Of a stretch of 64,000 nucleotides of DNA, positions 1 to 9,089 are shown piece after piece. The stretch comes from Actinomycetes bacterium (GTDB taxonomy: Bacteria; Actinomycetota; JAHEXW01), in assembly GCA_023251915.1 (NCBI GenBank), contig JAHEXW010000005.1:23947-87946 (forward strand), read 5' to 3'. The translations under genes were made by a program, and so were the position numbers. Below the pieces are notes generated by a model. That model was not told where the DNA came from and did not search any database. It saw nothing but the letters and a program-made list of their open reading frames with translations. Numbering within the stretch: the stretch's first letter is position 1; every line of letters begins with the position of its first letter.

Positions 1-439
1 CATCTGGCATAACCGCCGGATCGATGTTCGCATTGACGCCCACCCCGACTAGAATATACTTGATCCCGTCACGGCCAGTTTTCATCTCCATCAAGATGCC
101 GGCCAGCTTCCGACCGTCAACCAATATGTCGTTCGGCCATTTAATCCCGGCCTCCAGTTCGGTAACGGAACGCAACGCCTCCGTCACGGCAACTGCCGCC
201 AGGAGGTTCAAGCCTGGCGCTTCCGCGGGCGAGATATTTGGGCGCAGGAGCAAGGAAAACCAAAGCCCTCCCGCGGGCGAAACCCAGGCCCGGTCAAGGC
301 GGCCCCGCCCGTCCGTCTGGACGGTGGCCGTCACGACAGTGCCTTCCGGGGCTCTCTGTTGAGCGAGCTGCCTGGCCCTGTCTTGCGTAGAGCCTAGACT
401 CTCGTAACGATCAATCTCCGGCCAATAGTTTGGCTTCAC
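1..439 (-). CDS. birA: Biotin--protein ligase BirA, N-terminal part (cut by window edge)
   Basis: Biotin protein ligase attaches biotin to a lysine of carboxylase carrier proteins through biotinyl-AMP. The minus strand reads the family's catalytic region: an ESLGSTQD segment near residue 11, the biotinyl-AMP loop QTDGRGRLDRAW near residue 45, the substrate motif IKWPNDILVDGRKLAG near residue 95, then ILVGVGVNAN. No N-terminal HTH domain precedes it, so this is the monofunctional, non-repressor form. I place the start at a GTG (437-439) because AAGGGA lies 8 nt upstream and an in-frame stop lies just before it. It overlaps the 3' end of the DedA gene by 29 bp. The C-terminus lies beyond position 1. 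Confidence 0.9.
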   Translation of the reverse strand, partial: MKPNYWPEIDRYESLGSTQDRARQLAQQRAPEGTVVTATVQTDGRGRLDRAWVSPAGGLWFSLLLRPNISPAEAPGLNLLAAVAVTEALRSVTELEAGIKWPNDILVDGRKLAGILMEMKTGRDGIKYILVGVGVNANIDPAVMPD

Positions 440-1055
440 GTTTCATGTCCCTTCGCCGCCTGACGTAGACAACACCGACGATACCGGCAACAAGAAGCGC
501 TAGTGCGGCGAGTCCCATGTTCCGCAGAATCTTCTCAACCAGCTTCCAGTTTCCGCCTAAGAAGTATCCCAGTAGTGAGATAACAATCGACCATAGCGCG
601 GCGCCGGCGACGTTGTAGGCGAAGAACTCTCTGTAGGGCATCTTCACCGAGCCGGCTGTTATCGCGCCCAGCGCGCGCAGGAACGCAGTGAACCGGGCGA
701 TAAATATTGTTTTACCCCCGTGCTGTTTGAAGTATTTCTCAACCGCCTGTAAGCGTTGCCTTTTTACAAAGAAGTATTTGCCATACTTGAGTAAGAAGCG
801 CCGCCCGCCCCGCCGGCCGATATAGTAACCGATATTGTCGCCAATCACCGCGCCGGTGAAGGCAAGCACGACAATCCAATAGATGTTCAAGCTGTGTTGG
901 GCCGCGTAGAAAGCCGCGATGATCAGAATAGTCTCGCCCGGAATTATTACGCCCAGCATCGCCGAATTTTCCAACATCACGCCCATAAAGACGAGCAGAT
1001 AACCGTAGTGCATGAAATACGGTTTTAGGATTTCGACGACTTTAGTAATGTCCAT
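411..1055 (-). CDS. DedA-family membrane protein
   Basis: A 214-residue polytopic inner-membrane protein of the DedA/VTT family, members of which are linked to undecaprenyl phosphate or other lipid translocation and envelope homeostasis. Visible family marks are PGE near residue 40, GDNIGYYIGRRGG near residue 72, and the conserved RFTAFLRALGAITAG re-entrant motif near residue 121, followed by two C-terminal hydrophobic segments and a basic tail. It sits 3 bp downstream of nadC and overlaps birA, so it is probably co-transcribed with the cofactor genes without a direct functional tie. The exact substrate cannot be read from the sequence. Confidence 0.88.
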   Translation of the reverse strand: MDITKVVEILKPYFMHYGYLLVFMGVMLENSAMLGVIIPGETILIIAAFYAAQHSLNIYWIVVLAFTGAVIGDNIGYYIGRRGGRRFLLKYGKYFFVKRQRLQAVEKYFKQHGGKTIFIARFTAFLRALGAITAGSVKMPYREFFAYNVAGAALWSIVISLLGYFLGGNWKLVEKILRNMGLAALALLVAGIVGVVYVRRRRDMKREAKLLAGD

Positions 1056-1058
1056 TGG

Positions 1059-1898
1059 CTAGCTGACGATAAGGCTGAAATCGAACGCCGGCGCCGATTG
1101 AGTGATGGAACCAACCGAGATGAAATCAGGCCCGGCGGCGGCCTTAGCGGCCAGGTTCTCGAGGGTAACTCCGCCAGACACCTCGACTTCCGCCTGTCCG
1201 TCAATTAACGCTACGGCTGCGGCTATTGTCCGCTCGTCCATGTTGTCAAGCATGATGATATCGGCGCCGACCAGCAGCGCCTCCTCAACCTGCTCAAGGG
1301 TCTCTGTTTCAACCTCAATAGGAAGCGGTTCCTCCAGATTTTCGCGCACTAGCTCAACAGCGCGAGTGATACTGCCGGCCACGGCGATGTGATTGTCTTT
1401 AACCAGCACCGCATCGTACAAGCCAAACCTGTGATTCGTGCCTCCGCCGACCAAGACCGCGTATTTCTCTAGAGGGCGCAGGCCGGGTGTTGTCTTGCGT
1501 GTATCTTTTATGGCGGCGCCATGTTGTGCCGCCATTTGGACGTACTCTCTTGTCAGAGTCGCTATGCCCGACAGGTGAGCAATGAAATTCAAAGCGACCC
1601 GTTCGCACGATAAGATGCTGAGGAGATTGCCGCTTAACCGCACAATAATCTGATCAGGTTCGACCTCGTCGCCATCGTCAACCCGGCTGTCGAAGACCGT
1701 ATCGGGGTCCAGAGCATGGAAAACCGCTTCCCCGACAAACAAGCCCGCGACTACCCCGGATTGCTTGGCGACGATTACCGCCTCTCCCAGCAGGTTCTCA
1801 GGCATGATCGTCTGGCTCGTGATGTCCCCGGCCAGTCCAAGGTCTTCCGTCAGCGCTTCCGCCACGATTCGTTTTAGATAATCTTCAGCTTGACCCAC
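1059..1898 (-). CDS. nadC: Nicotinate-nucleotide pyrophosphorylase (quinolinate phosphoribosyltransferase)
   Basis: NadC converts quinolinate and PRPP to nicotinate mononucleotide, CO2 and PPi in de novo NAD synthesis. The family motifs are clear: EDLGLAGDITSQ near the N-terminus, the catalytic KDTRKTTPGLRPLEKYAV, GGGTNHRFGLYDAVLVKDNH, IEVETETLEQ, and the C-terminal phosphate site EVSGGVTLENL with FISVGSITQSAP. The longest open frame begins 25 codons earlier, but those residues are Arg-rich and unlike the family. The GTG at 1896-1898 gives a normal NadC N-terminus (VGQAEDYLKRIV) and follows a GGAGG/GGAG region. It overlaps the end of nadB by 25 bp, so the pair is probably translationally coupled. 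NadA is not in the window. Confidence 0.95.
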   Translation of the reverse strand: MGQAEDYLKRIVAEALTEDLGLAGDITSQTIMPENLLGEAVIVAKQSGVVAGLFVGEAVFHALDPDTVFDSRVDDGDEVEPDQIIVRLSGNLLSILSCERVALNFIAHLSGIATLTREYVQMAAQHGAAIKDTRKTTPGLRPLEKYAVLVGGGTNHRFGLYDAVLVKDNHIAVAGSITRAVELVRENLEEPLPIEVETETLEQVEEALLVGADIIMLDNMDERTIAAAVALIDGQAEVEVSGGVTLENLAAKAAAGPDFISVGSITQSAPAFDFSLIVS

Positions 1899-3496
1899 TC
1901 GTCTCCGCCCTCCTCGATTACGATATGCCGGCGCCATTTCTCGTCGTTTTCTTCCGGGAAGTCCTCCCGCCAATGCGACCCACGGCTTTCTTCGCGTGTC
2001 TTGGCCGCCATCGCGATAATATAACCTACGGTCAACATGTTCGACAACTCATAATCGTCCGCCCACGGACCACCTGGAAATGTATAGCCGGCTTTCGAGC
2101 GAATGAAAGCAAGAAGCGCGGTCAAACTGGCCGCCGAGCGCATCACTCCGGCCAACTCTTGCATTCGGTCCTTGAGATCGGCCATTACGGCCCGGCCCTC
2201 CGTGTGTGTACCGCCGTCGTCTGAGGTGATTGACTTCAGCGGCGGCACGCTGCGGCCGGTGTGCTTTTCTATGTAGGCGCGCGCATTCGTCGCTGCCCGG
2301 CGGCTGAAGACCAGACCCTCCAAGAGAGAGTTGCTGGCTAATCGATTGGCGCCATGCACCCCGGTGCAGGCGACTTCACCGCACGCGTATAATCCGTCAA
2401 TGCCGGTCCGGCCCTCTAGATCGACCTTAACGCCGCCGCTCATGTAATGGGCCGCCGGTGTGACTGGTATCAGATCCCGCGCCGGATCGATGCCGTTGGA
2501 TAGCAACTCGTCGTTGATTGCGGGGAATCGTTCCGCGAAATATGCTCCGCCTAGGTGGCGGCAATCTAAATAGACGTGATCCGCACCGGTCGCGCGCATT
2601 ACCTCGAATTCTCCGCGGACGACAACGTCGCGCGGCGCCAGTTCGGCCATTGGATGCCGATCAACCATGAATCTGACGCCATTCTTGTCCACCAGATATG
2701 CGCCTTCGCCGCGCACCGCTTCGCTGATCAAAAACCGCGGCGACACCGGAGTATGCAGCGCTGTCGGGTGGAACTGAACGAATTCAATATCTGTCAACAT
2801 TGCGCCCGCCCGGTAGGCCATGGCCAGTCCGTCGCCTGTCGAAATGGGCGGATTTGTCGTGACGGAATAGAGCTGGCCCATTCCGCCCGCGGCCAAAACG
2901 ACAACGGGGGCTAGAAACGCAGTCAACCTCCCGTTCAATACGGCCAAGACGCCGACGCTGCGTTTATCGTCGGTAATCACGTCAATCACGAAGACTCGCT
3001 CAAATATGGAGACACCGGACATACCACGGACTGTCGCGGCCAGGGTTGATTCGACTTCGCCGCCGGTCGTATCCTTGCTGTGAACGACGCGGGCACAAGA
3101 GTGTCCAGCTTCGCGCGTCAGACTCAGGCTGCCGCTCGGGCGGCAATCAAAAGCGGCCCCGATTTCTCGCAGCGTCGCAATTTCCGCCGGTCCCTCGGTG
3201 ACCAGGACGCGGACCGCCTCTTCGTCGCACAGGCCGCGGCCGGTTAAGATAGTGTCCTCAAAATGGCTTTCAGGACTGTCGCCCTCGCCCACAGCAGCCG
3301 CTATACCGCCCTGGGCATAGCGCGTCGCGGTAAGGGACAGTTCCGATTTGGTCAAAACGGCAACTTTGGCTGTTTTTCCTAAATGATAGGCTGTGGAAAT
3401 GCCGGCTACGCCGCTGCCGATAACGATGGCGTCAAAATCAAGTGAGGGCAGGTCGGTGAGGTCAAAATCGGTCAGATAACGGGGCGGTTTAATCAT
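1874..3496 (-). CDS. nadB: L-aspartate oxidase
   Basis: NadB oxidises L-aspartate to iminoaspartate with FAD, the first step of de novo NAD synthesis; under anoxia fumarate can replace oxygen as acceptor. The protein (540 residues) has the FAD dinucleotide motif GSGVAGISTAYHLG near residue 27, the succinate-dehydrogenase/NadB signature TRYAQGGIAAAVGEGD near residue 57, HSKDTTGGEV, the active-site region EFVQFHPTALHTP, and HYMSGGVKVDLEGRT with CTGVHGANRLASNSLLEGLV. Length and motif order are normal. nadC follows with a 25-bp overlap. A repeat-rich spacer separates nadB from panD upstream. Confidence 0.96.
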   Translation of the reverse strand: MIKPPRYLTDFDLTDLPSLDFDAIVIGSGVAGISTAYHLGKTAKVAVLTKSELSLTATRYAQGGIAAAVGEGDSPESHFEDTILTGRGLCDEEAVRVLVTEGPAEIATLREIGAAFDCRPSGSLSLTREAGHSCARVVHSKDTTGGEVESTLAATVRGMSGVSIFERVFVIDVITDDKRSVGVLAVLNGRLTAFLAPVVVLAAGGMGQLYSVTTNPPISTGDGLAMAYRAGAMLTDIEFVQFHPTALHTPVSPRFLISEAVRGEGAYLVDKNGVRFMVDRHPMAELAPRDVVVRGEFEVMRATGADHVYLDCRHLGGAYFAERFPAINDELLSNGIDPARDLIPVTPAAHYMSGGVKVDLEGRTGIDGLYACGEVACTGVHGANRLASNSLLEGLVFSRRAATNARAYIEKHTGRSVPPLKSITSDDGGTHTEGRAVMADLKDRMQELAGVMRSAASLTALLAFIRSKAGYTFPGGPWADDYELSNMLTVGYIIAMAAKTREESRGSHWREDFPEENDEKWRRHIVIEEGGDEWVKLKII

Positions 3497-3514
3497 GAAC
3501 CGAGTATATCACAG

Positions 3515-3613
3515 CCTGTTTGGTTCATAGTTCGTGGTTCATAGTTCGTGGTTTTTGGTTCAAGATCTGGGCTTTGTTGTTTCTATGAACTAACGACTAA
3601 TAACTATGAACTG
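3515..3613. repeat. Quasi-repetitive intergenic sequence (TTCATAGTTCGTGG type)
   Basis: The spacer between panD and nadB holds direct near-copies of TTCATAGTTCGTGG on its left side and the related words CTATGAACTAACGACTAA and TAACTATGAACTGG on its right, which are roughly reverse complements of the left words. The string ACTAATAACTATGAACT occurs again at 40401-40430. No gene is visible in it. It appears to be a dispersed imperfect palindromic repeat. Confidence 0.6.
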
Positions 3614-3616
3614 GTT

Positions 3617-4000
3617 TTAGCAGTCGTCTTCGGGTGGTATCTTGTGCTCGACGTGCGTAATTGTGTTCGCTTCGTCGACAAAGACGACGGTTGGACGGGT
3701 TGTGGCAGCCTCCGCCGCCTCCAGCTGCGCGTAGGCAATGACGATCACAGTATCGCCCACGTGAATGAGGTGCGCGGCCGCGCCGTTTAAGCAAACGATA
3801 CCCGATCCTCGTTTACCAGCAATCGCGTAGGTCTCGAGCCGAGCGCCGTTGGTCACGTCAACCACGGCAACCTTTTCGTAAGGCAGGATGCCCGCCGCAT
3901 CCAAAAGATCGCGATCCAACGTGATGCTGCCTTGATAGTGCATGTCGGCTTCAGTCACCGTCAGCCGGTGTATTTTTGCCTTAAGCATGGTAAGAAACAC
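3617..4000 (-). CDS. panD: Aspartate 1-decarboxylase proenzyme
   Basis: PanD decarboxylates L-aspartate to beta-alanine for pantothenate synthesis. It is a pyruvoyl enzyme: the proenzyme cleaves itself between Gly24 and Ser25, and Ser25 becomes the pyruvoyl group. The sequence shows [20 protein letters not shown] followed by HYQGSITLD, so the GS site falls at exactly residues 24-25 when the GTG at 3998-4000 is the start. That GTG overlaps the panC stop as TAGTG and has GGAG 5 nt upstream, better placed than for the internal ATG at 3988. Catalytic-site surroundings [16 protein letters not shown] and [12 protein letters not shown] are conserved. The length of 127 aa is typical. Confidence 0.96.
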   Translation of the reverse strand: MFLTMLKAKIHRLTVTEADMHYQGSITLDRDLLDAAGILPYEKVAVVDVTNGARLETYAIAGKRGSGIVCLNGAAAHLIHVGDTVIVIAYAQLEAAEAATTRPTVVFVDEANTITHVEHKIPPEDDC

Positions 4001-4857
4001 TAGGTCTCCTCGATCTCGACAATAATGTTGTCAATCAATCTGGACGTCCCAAAGCGAGCCGCGACGGCCAGCAAGATTTCTCCGGTAAGTATAGACGGCG
4101 CTTCTTGCCCGGCGGCGTTTCGCGCTTCTACATATTCCAGCTTGGCCAGCGGCTCCGCCGTAATATGGTGCTCGACCATCGTAATTATCTTATCACGCGA
4201 GCGTTGACCCGATTCGATGGCGTCCCGGGCCACCCGCAAGGCCTGGTACAAGACAGGTGCGGCGGATCGTTCCGGCGGGCTGAGATAGGCGTTGCGGCTG
4301 CTTAAAGCCAGACCGTCCGGTTCACGCACAATCGGGCAGCCGACAATTTCTGGAACTAACGCCAGATCGCTCGCCATGCGTCGAATGACCGCCAGCTGCT
4401 GAGCGTCTTTCTGCCCGAAATATGCCCGAGCGGGCCGGACAAGGTTGAGCAGAATATCTACGACCGTTGTGACGCCGCGAAAATGGCCCGGTCGGGACGC
4501 GGCGCACATCCCTGACGTCTCGACCCCGACTACATCGATAAAGGTAGAGAATCCCGGCGGATATAATTCCGCCGTCAACGGCGCGAAGATGGCGTCAACG
4601 CCCGCCTCGGCCGCCAGCTCGGTGTCTCGCTCCAGGTCGCGCGGATAGGCCTCGAAATCTTCGCCCGGCGCGAACTGAGTCGGATTTACAAAAATACTCA
4701 TGACGACGATGTCGTTGTCGGCGCGCGCCGTCGCTACCAAGCTCAGATGACCCGCGTGTAAAGACCCCATTGTCGGCACCAACCCGATGGATTTACCGGC
4801 GCGGTGATACGGCGCCAAATACCTGTTTAGGTCTAAAACTGTTTCCAAAACTTTCAT
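4000..4857 (-). CDS. panC: Pantothenate synthetase
   Basis: PanC condenses pantoate with beta-alanine using ATP, via a pantoyl-adenylate, to form pantothenate. Seen: the nucleotidyltransferase HIGH-type motif in [13 protein letters not shown] near residue 28, then [42 protein letters not shown], and the KMSKS-type region [12 protein letters not shown]. The length of 285 aa is normal. It overlaps folK by 4 bp (ATGA) upstream and panD by 1 bp downstream, so the pan pair is translated as one unit. panB and panE are not in the window. Confidence 0.96.
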   Translation of the reverse strand: MKVLETVLDLNRYLAPYHRAGKSIGLVPTMGSLHAGHLSLVATARADNDIVVMSIFVNPTQFAPGEDFEAYPRDLERDTELAAEAGVDAIFAPLTAELYPPGFSTFIDVVGVETSGMCAASRPGHFRGVTTVVDILLNLVRPARAYFGQKDAQQLAVIRRMASDLALVPEIVGCPIVREPDGLALSSRNAYLSPPERSAAPVLYQALRVARDAIESGQRSRDKIITMVEHHITAEPLAKLEYVEARNAAGQEAPSILTGEILLAVAARFGTSRLIDNIIVEIEET

Positions 4858-5405
4858 CGTGTCGTTCCGTCATTGCGGGAAGCCTGTCCTTTAGGCGACG
4901 AAGCAACCTCTCCCGACGCAACCTCCTTTGAAAACAGCCTTACCGAGTCAATGTCCACACCTTTAATGGCCCAGCGAACGGGTTCACCGGTAGGGAATAT
5001 CGCGTCCGCGGCCACCTCCAACAGCGGCACGAGCGCGAAAGCCCGCTGCCGCAGCCGTGGGTGCGGCACTTGCAGATCAGGCAGTCTGACCTCGACAATG
5101 TCGTAGAGAAGAATGTCGACGTCTATGACGCGCGGACCCTTGTCGGTTGTTTTGACCCGCCCCATCTCAAGCTCGATTCTCTGCGCCGCGGCCAATAGGT
5201 CCTCCGGCCGCAGGTCGGTCTCAGCGGCGGCGGCGGCGTTTACGAAATCAGGTTGGTCGAGAAAATCGACCGGCGCGGATTCATAAAGGGATGAGACTTG
5301 GGTGATCTTGAGGCCTGCGGACTCGTCTAACAGCCGAATCGCCTTCGCGATGTTAGCGGCCCGGTCTCCCAGATTGGAGCCCAAGCCAAAAATGACGCGT
5401 AACAT
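4854..5405 (-). CDS. folK: 2-amino-4-hydroxy-6-hydroxymethyldihydropteridine pyrophosphokinase
   Basis: HPPK transfers pyrophosphate from ATP to 6-hydroxymethyl-dihydropterin, one step before dihydropteroate synthase. The core is standard: GLGSNLGDRAANI, SSLYESAPV, DQPDFVNAAA, the Mg/ATP motif GPRVIDVDILLYD, and VPHPRLRQRAFALVPL. After about residue 157 a 25-residue tail unlike HPPK appears (EVASGEVASSPKGQASRNDG). It is encoded by a copy of the dispersed palindromic repeat also seen in ricT and in an EB_dh gene. folP lies 2 bp upstream and panC overlaps downstream. A folB gene, usually beside folK, is absent here. Confidence 0.95.
   Translation of the reverse strand: MLRVIFGLGSNLGDRAANIAKAIRLLDESAGLKITQVSSLYESAPVDFLDQPDFVNAAAAAETDLRPEDLLAAAQRIELEMGRVKTTDKGPRVIDVDILLYDIVEVRLPDLQVPHPRLRQRAFALVPLLEVAADAIFPTGEPVRWAIKGVDIDSVRLFSKEVASGEVASSPKGQASRNDGTTR
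4858..4935. repeat. Palindromic repeat copy inside the 3' end of folK
   Basis: The plus strand shows the words TCATTGCGGGAAG and GCGACGAAGCAACCTC, which recur at 25945-26065, 26395-26475 and 53938-54033. Read on the minus strand they encode EVAS...RNDG, the same frame as in the other two coding copies. Here the repeat supplies the last residues of FolK. Confidence 0.65.
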
Positions 5406-5407
5406 GT

Positions 5408-6616
5408 TTAAGCCGTCCGGCCCGCGATCGCGTCCGCAACCTTTACGACCCGTCCCATTTCCTTGACGTCGTGGACACGAACGATGGCCGCTCCGTTCAA
5501 CACCGCCGCGGAAACTGCGGCGGCGGTACCCTCCAATCGCTGATCCACCTCGGTACCCAATATCTTGCCGATGAATGCCTTGCGGCTGGGACCCAGGAGA
5601 ACCGGATAGCCGAGCGCCGTCAATTCACGCAGGCGGCGGATGATTTCCAGGTTATGCTCGGCTGTTTTGCCGAAGCCGATACCCGGATCGATAATGATTT
5701 TGTCGGCGGTAATGCCGGCTGCCAGTGCGACGTCCGCTTGAGTACGCAGATAGTCGGATATCTCTCCCATAACGGACACATATTCAGGGTTCTTCTGCAT
5801 ATTGCGCGGCGTGCCTTTGATGTGCATCAGCACTACCGGAACACCGCGTTCAGCGACCAAATCCGCCATGGCTGGGTCGAATGAAAAACCGCTGACATCG
5901 TTGACCAAAGCTGCTCCGGCGTCCAAGGCTGCCCGCGCAATGTCCGCTTTGTACGTGTCGACTGAAATCGGTATGGTCAGCCTGCCCGCCAACGCCTCAA
6001 TAACGGGCAAAACCCTTTGTTTCTCTTCCTCGGCGGTTATCGCCGCGGCACCCGGACGGGTTGATTCGCCACCGATGTCGATAATGTCCGCGCCGTCGGC
6101 GGCAAGTCGCAGTGCCCGCTCAATGGCCGTAGTGGAATCGGCAAAGCGGCCGCCGTCGGAGAACGAGTCGGGTGTAACATTTAAGATCCCCATGACGCAT
6201 GTCCGACGGGACAGGGGCAGAGAGAAACCGTTCCAGACGATATCGGCCGGGGGACGTCCGAACGCCTCAAGAGCGCTGTCCAGCTCCTTGCCGACCTGCT
6301 TTAGTCCATACGGTTGCAGTCTAAGGTTCTCGACCAACGTCTTCAGCTGCCGAATTGTGCCCAGCAGAAGAACATCGGTTTCTTTTGACTGAGCCTCCTG
6401 GGCGTCCCACGGAATGGCCGCGTCTCCGCCTCGGGCCAGCATCTCTTGTTTGAGTATGTTGGCGGCCCGCCAATCGACACCGCTCAGCCGGACAACACGC
6501 ATGACCGCCTTGGGAGTCATTATGGCCGCGCCCGCCTTGTCAGACCGGATGGCCGCAATGGCCGCGGCCGCTTCAGATTGATCGGAGATAACTAGAACGC
6601 GCGGATTGAACGTCAT
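5408..6616 (-). CDS. folP: Dihydropteroate synthase with N-terminal extension
   Basis: DHPS joins p-aminobenzoate to the pterin pyrophosphate, giving 7,8-dihydropteroate. The TIM-barrel domain begins at about residue 142: MGILNVTPDSFSDGGRF, then DIIDIGGESTRPGA, ISVDTYKADIARAAL, NDVSGFSFDPAM, LMHIKGTPRNMQ, IIIDPGIGFGKT, LLGPSRKAFIG and the C-terminal RVHDVKEM. At 402 aa the protein is about 120-140 residues longer than the common bacterial form. The extra N-terminal part looks like a small alpha/beta domain; such long DHPS forms are known from some anaerobic bacteria and archaea. It lies between folE (1-bp gap) and folK (2-bp gap). Confidence 0.95.
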   Translation of the reverse strand: MTFNPRVLVISDQSEAAAAIAAIRSDKAGAAIMTPKAVMRVVRLSGVDWRAANILKQEMLARGGDAAIPWDAQEAQSKETDVLLLGTIRQLKTLVENLRLQPYGLKQVGKELDSALEAFGRPPADIVWNGFSLPLSRRTCVMGILNVTPDSFSDGGRFADSTTAIERALRLAADGADIIDIGGESTRPGAAAITAEEEKQRVLPVIEALAGRLTIPISVDTYKADIARAALDAGAALVNDVSGFSFDPAMADLVAERGVPVVLMHIKGTPRNMQKNPEYVSVMGEISDYLRTQADVALAAGITADKIIIDPGIGFGKTAEHNLEIIRRLRELTALGYPVLLGPSRKAFIGKILGTEVDQRLEGTAAAVSAAVLNGAAIVRVHDVKEMGRVVKVADAIAGRTA

Positions 6617-6617
6617 T

Positions 6618-7193
6618 CTACAGCTGCCTGGAAGATTTGTTGATAAGAGCCAGCACTTCCTGACGGCTGTTAAGTTTGGTTTTGAAGATGCCTCGGACCG
6701 CCGAAGTAACCGTCACTGAGCCCGGTTTGTTGATGCCGCGCATGCTCATGCAAAGATGCTCGGCTTCGATGACCACCATGACGCCGCGGGGGTTCAGGCA
6801 TGTCATCAGCGTATCTGCCACTTGAGTGGTCAGTCTCTCCTGGACCTGCAGACGCCGGCTGACAACGTCAACCACACGCGCCAGCTTACTGATACCGGTG
6901 ATCCGGCCGTCGGTCCCGGGTATGTAGGCGACATGCGCTTTGCCGACAAACGGCATGATGTGATGCTCACAGACGGAGTAGAACGGGATATCTTTGACCA
7001 AGACCATTTCTTCGTGGTTTTCGCCGAACGTCACTTTGAGAACGTCTTGCGGATCTTGACCGATGCCGCGGAAAATCTCCTCATACATAGCGGCTACGCG
7101 TTTCGGTGTGTCGCGTAGACCCTCGCGGCTCAAATCTTCTCCGACACCCTCCAAAAGCAGGCGAACGCCTTGCTCGATCTTAGCCTTATCCAT
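6618..7193 (-). CDS. folE: GTP cyclohydrolase I
   Basis: FolE converts GTP to 7,8-dihydroneopterin triphosphate, the entry step of folate synthesis. The sequence has the zinc and catalytic motifs [18 protein letters not shown] and [21 protein letters not shown] with TQVADTL, then [15 protein letters not shown] (second zinc Cys) and [11 protein letters not shown]. At 191 aa it is a type IA enzyme of normal length. ftsH ends 2 bp upstream of it in transcription order, and folP starts 1 bp after it, so the fol genes form one operon with ftsH, hpt and tilS. Confidence 0.97.
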   Translation of the reverse strand: MDKAKIEQGVRLLLEGVGEDLSREGLRDTPKRVAAMYEEIFRGIGQDPQDVLKVTFGENHEEMVLVKDIPFYSVCEHHIMPFVGKAHVAYIPGTDGRITGISKLARVVDVVSRRLQVQERLTTQVADTLMTCLNPRGVMVVIEAEHLCMSMRGINKPGSVTVTSAVRGIFKTKLNSRQEVLALINKSSRQL

Positions 7194-7195
7194 GT

Positions 7196-9088
7196 CTAGT
7201 CCTTCGGTTTTGGCTTCTTGACCGGCGCCGGTTTGTATGACGGGGCCGACTTAAAGGGAGCGGCCGGCTCGTTCTCGCCGGCGTTACGCTTGCTGCTGTT
7301 GTGACCGAGCAGTTTGTCTAGCTCCTTGCCCTCGACCGTTTCGGACTCGATCAGCTTCTTGGCTATCTTGTCGAGTTTGGGCCGATTCTTGGTCATGATC
7401 TTCTTGGCTTCGTTGTAGGCGTCCTCGATTATGCGCCGTACTTCGGCGTCGATTTCTGACGCAACACGATCAGAGTAGTCCGGGGTGGCGGCGAAGTCGC
7501 GACCCAGAAAAACCTGGTCCTCTTTGTGACCCAGCGTCATAGGACCTAGCCGATCGCTCATCCCAAATTCGCATACCATCTGACGGGCGATTTTCGTTGC
7601 CCGCTCTAAATCATTTTGCGCTCCGGTCGTAACCTCGTTGAAAACCATCTCTTCCGCGACGCGGCCCGCCAAAAGTTGCGCCAGCTTGTTGTGCAGCTCG
7701 GTCTTGGCGACCAGGTATTTATCCTCTGTCGGCAAAGTGATCGTATAACCTAATGCTTGTCCGCGCGGAATAATGGAAATCTTATGGACTGGATCGGTGA
7801 ACGGCAGTTCGTCGGCTACCAAAGCGTGACCGGTTTCGTGATACGCAATGATCTCCTTCTCGCGATCGCTGATTAGCCTGGTCCGGCGCTCCGGTCCGGC
7901 GATGACGCGCTCTATGGCTTCCTGCAGTTCCGGCATGTCGATCTCTTTCTTGCCGTGCCGGGCTGCGAGCAGCGCCCCTTCGTTTAGAAGATTAGCGAGA
8001 TCAGCGCCCGTAAAACCGGGAGTCGACCGCGCCAGCACGCTGATTTCAATGTTCTTCGCCAACGGTTTATCTTTGGCGTGCACCTTAAGTATTGCCTCAC
8101 GGCCGCGAAGATCAGGGCGGTCGGTAACGATCTGCCGGTCGAATCGTCCCGGCCGGAGCAAGGCAGGATCTAAGATGTCCGGGCGATTCGTAGCGGCAAT
8201 CATAATTATGCCCAAACGCGGGTCGAAGCCGTCCATTTCGACCAGCAATTGATTCAAAGTCTGTTCACGTTCGTCGTGGCCGCCGCCCAGACCGGCCCCG
8301 CGCTGGCGTCCGACGGCGTCGATCTCGTCGACGAATATTATGGCCGGAGCGCTGGCTTTGGCCTGGTCGAACAGGTCGCGCACCCGGCTGGCGCCCACGC
8401 CGACAAACATCTCGACGAAGTCGGAACCGCTGATGTGAAAGAACGGTACGTTTGCCTCGCCGGCGACCGCTTTCGCGAGCAGGGTTTTGCCCGTGCCGGG
8501 CGGGCCATAGAGCAAAATGCCCTTCGGTATCTTGGCGCCCAGCGACTGAAATTTCTTAGGGTTGGCGAGGAACTCCTTGATTTCTTCCAGCTCTTCGACC
8601 GCTTCGTCCAAGCCGGCGACATCGGCAAATGTCGTCTGCGGCATATCTTTGTTAGTCTGCTTCGCCCGGCTCTTGCCGAACGACATGACCTTGTTGCCCC
8701 CCTGGACGTTCCTGATCATTAAGAAATACAGGATGACCATGAAGACGATGAAGATTATGACGATGGGCAGCAGCGAAAGCATATAAGTCACAAGCTCACT
8801 GGGTCTTTGGACTTCTGTCTTGACGCCGTACTTGATCAACAGATCAGCGACCGCATAGTTCTCAGGGTAGCTGACAGTGAACGTCTTTTTGTTCTTTAGC
8901 GTCCCGTCGACTTCGCGAACGCTGTCCAGCACGGTCGCGCTCACAACTTGCTTGGTTTGGACCGCCTTGATGAACTGATTCATGTTATAGGCAAGCGGTT
9001 TTTCAGTTTGGGGGCCGAAGGCCTGGAAAAGTATCACTACGGCTACGAGCACCGCGAACCAGATCAGCAGATTGGAATACTTACGCAT
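7196..9088 (-). CDS. ftsH: ATP-dependent zinc metalloprotease FtsH
   Basis: FtsH is a membrane-bound AAA+ protease that degrades membrane and regulatory proteins. From the N-terminus: transmembrane segment [20 protein letters not shown], a small extracytoplasmic domain, a second membrane segment rich in I, V and F near residue 110, then the AAA module with Walker A GPPGTGKT near residue 196, Walker [12 protein letters not shown], the second region of homology ([20 protein letters not shown]), and the zinc site HETGH near residue 418. The tail is rich in Pro and Lys. The open frame extends 26 codons upstream into hpt, but the ATG at 9086-9088 has GGAGG about 5 nt before it and starts directly after the hpt stop, so I use it. 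Confidence 0.97.
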   Translation of the reverse strand: MRKYSNLLIWFAVLVAVVILFQAFGPQTEKPLAYNMNQFIKAVQTKQVVSATVLDSVREVDGTLKNKKTFTVSYPENYAVADLLIKYGVKTEVQRPSELVTYMLSLLPIVIIFIVFMVILYFLMIRNVQGGNKVMSFGKSRAKQTNKDMPQTTFADVAGLDEAVEELEEIKEFLANPKKFQSLGAKIPKGILLYGPPGTGKTLLAKAVAGEANVPFFHISGSDFVEMFVGVGASRVRDLFDQAKASAPAIIFVDEIDAVGRQRGAGLGGGHDEREQTLNQLLVEMDGFDPRLGIIMIAATNRPDILDPALLRPGRFDRQIVTDRPDLRGREAILKVHAKDKPLAKNIEISVLARSTPGFTGADLANLLNEGALLAARHGKKEIDMPELQEAIERVIAGPERRTRLISDREKEIIAYHETGHALVADELPFTDPVHKISIIPRGQALGYTITLPTEDKYLVAKTELHNKLAQLLAGRVAEEMVFNEVTTGAQNDLERATKIARQMVCEFGMSDRLGPMTLGHKEDQVFLGRDFAATPDYSDRVASEIDAEVRRIIEDAYNEAKKIMTKNRPKLDKIAKKLIESETVEGKELDKLLGHNSSKRNAGENEPAAPFKSAPSYKPAPVKKPKPKD

Positions 9089-9089
9089 A

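Noticed and set aside
24-362. 112-residue open frame on the plus strand
   Set aside because: It is the reverse of the biotin ligase coding region; only the minus-strand reading shows family motifs.
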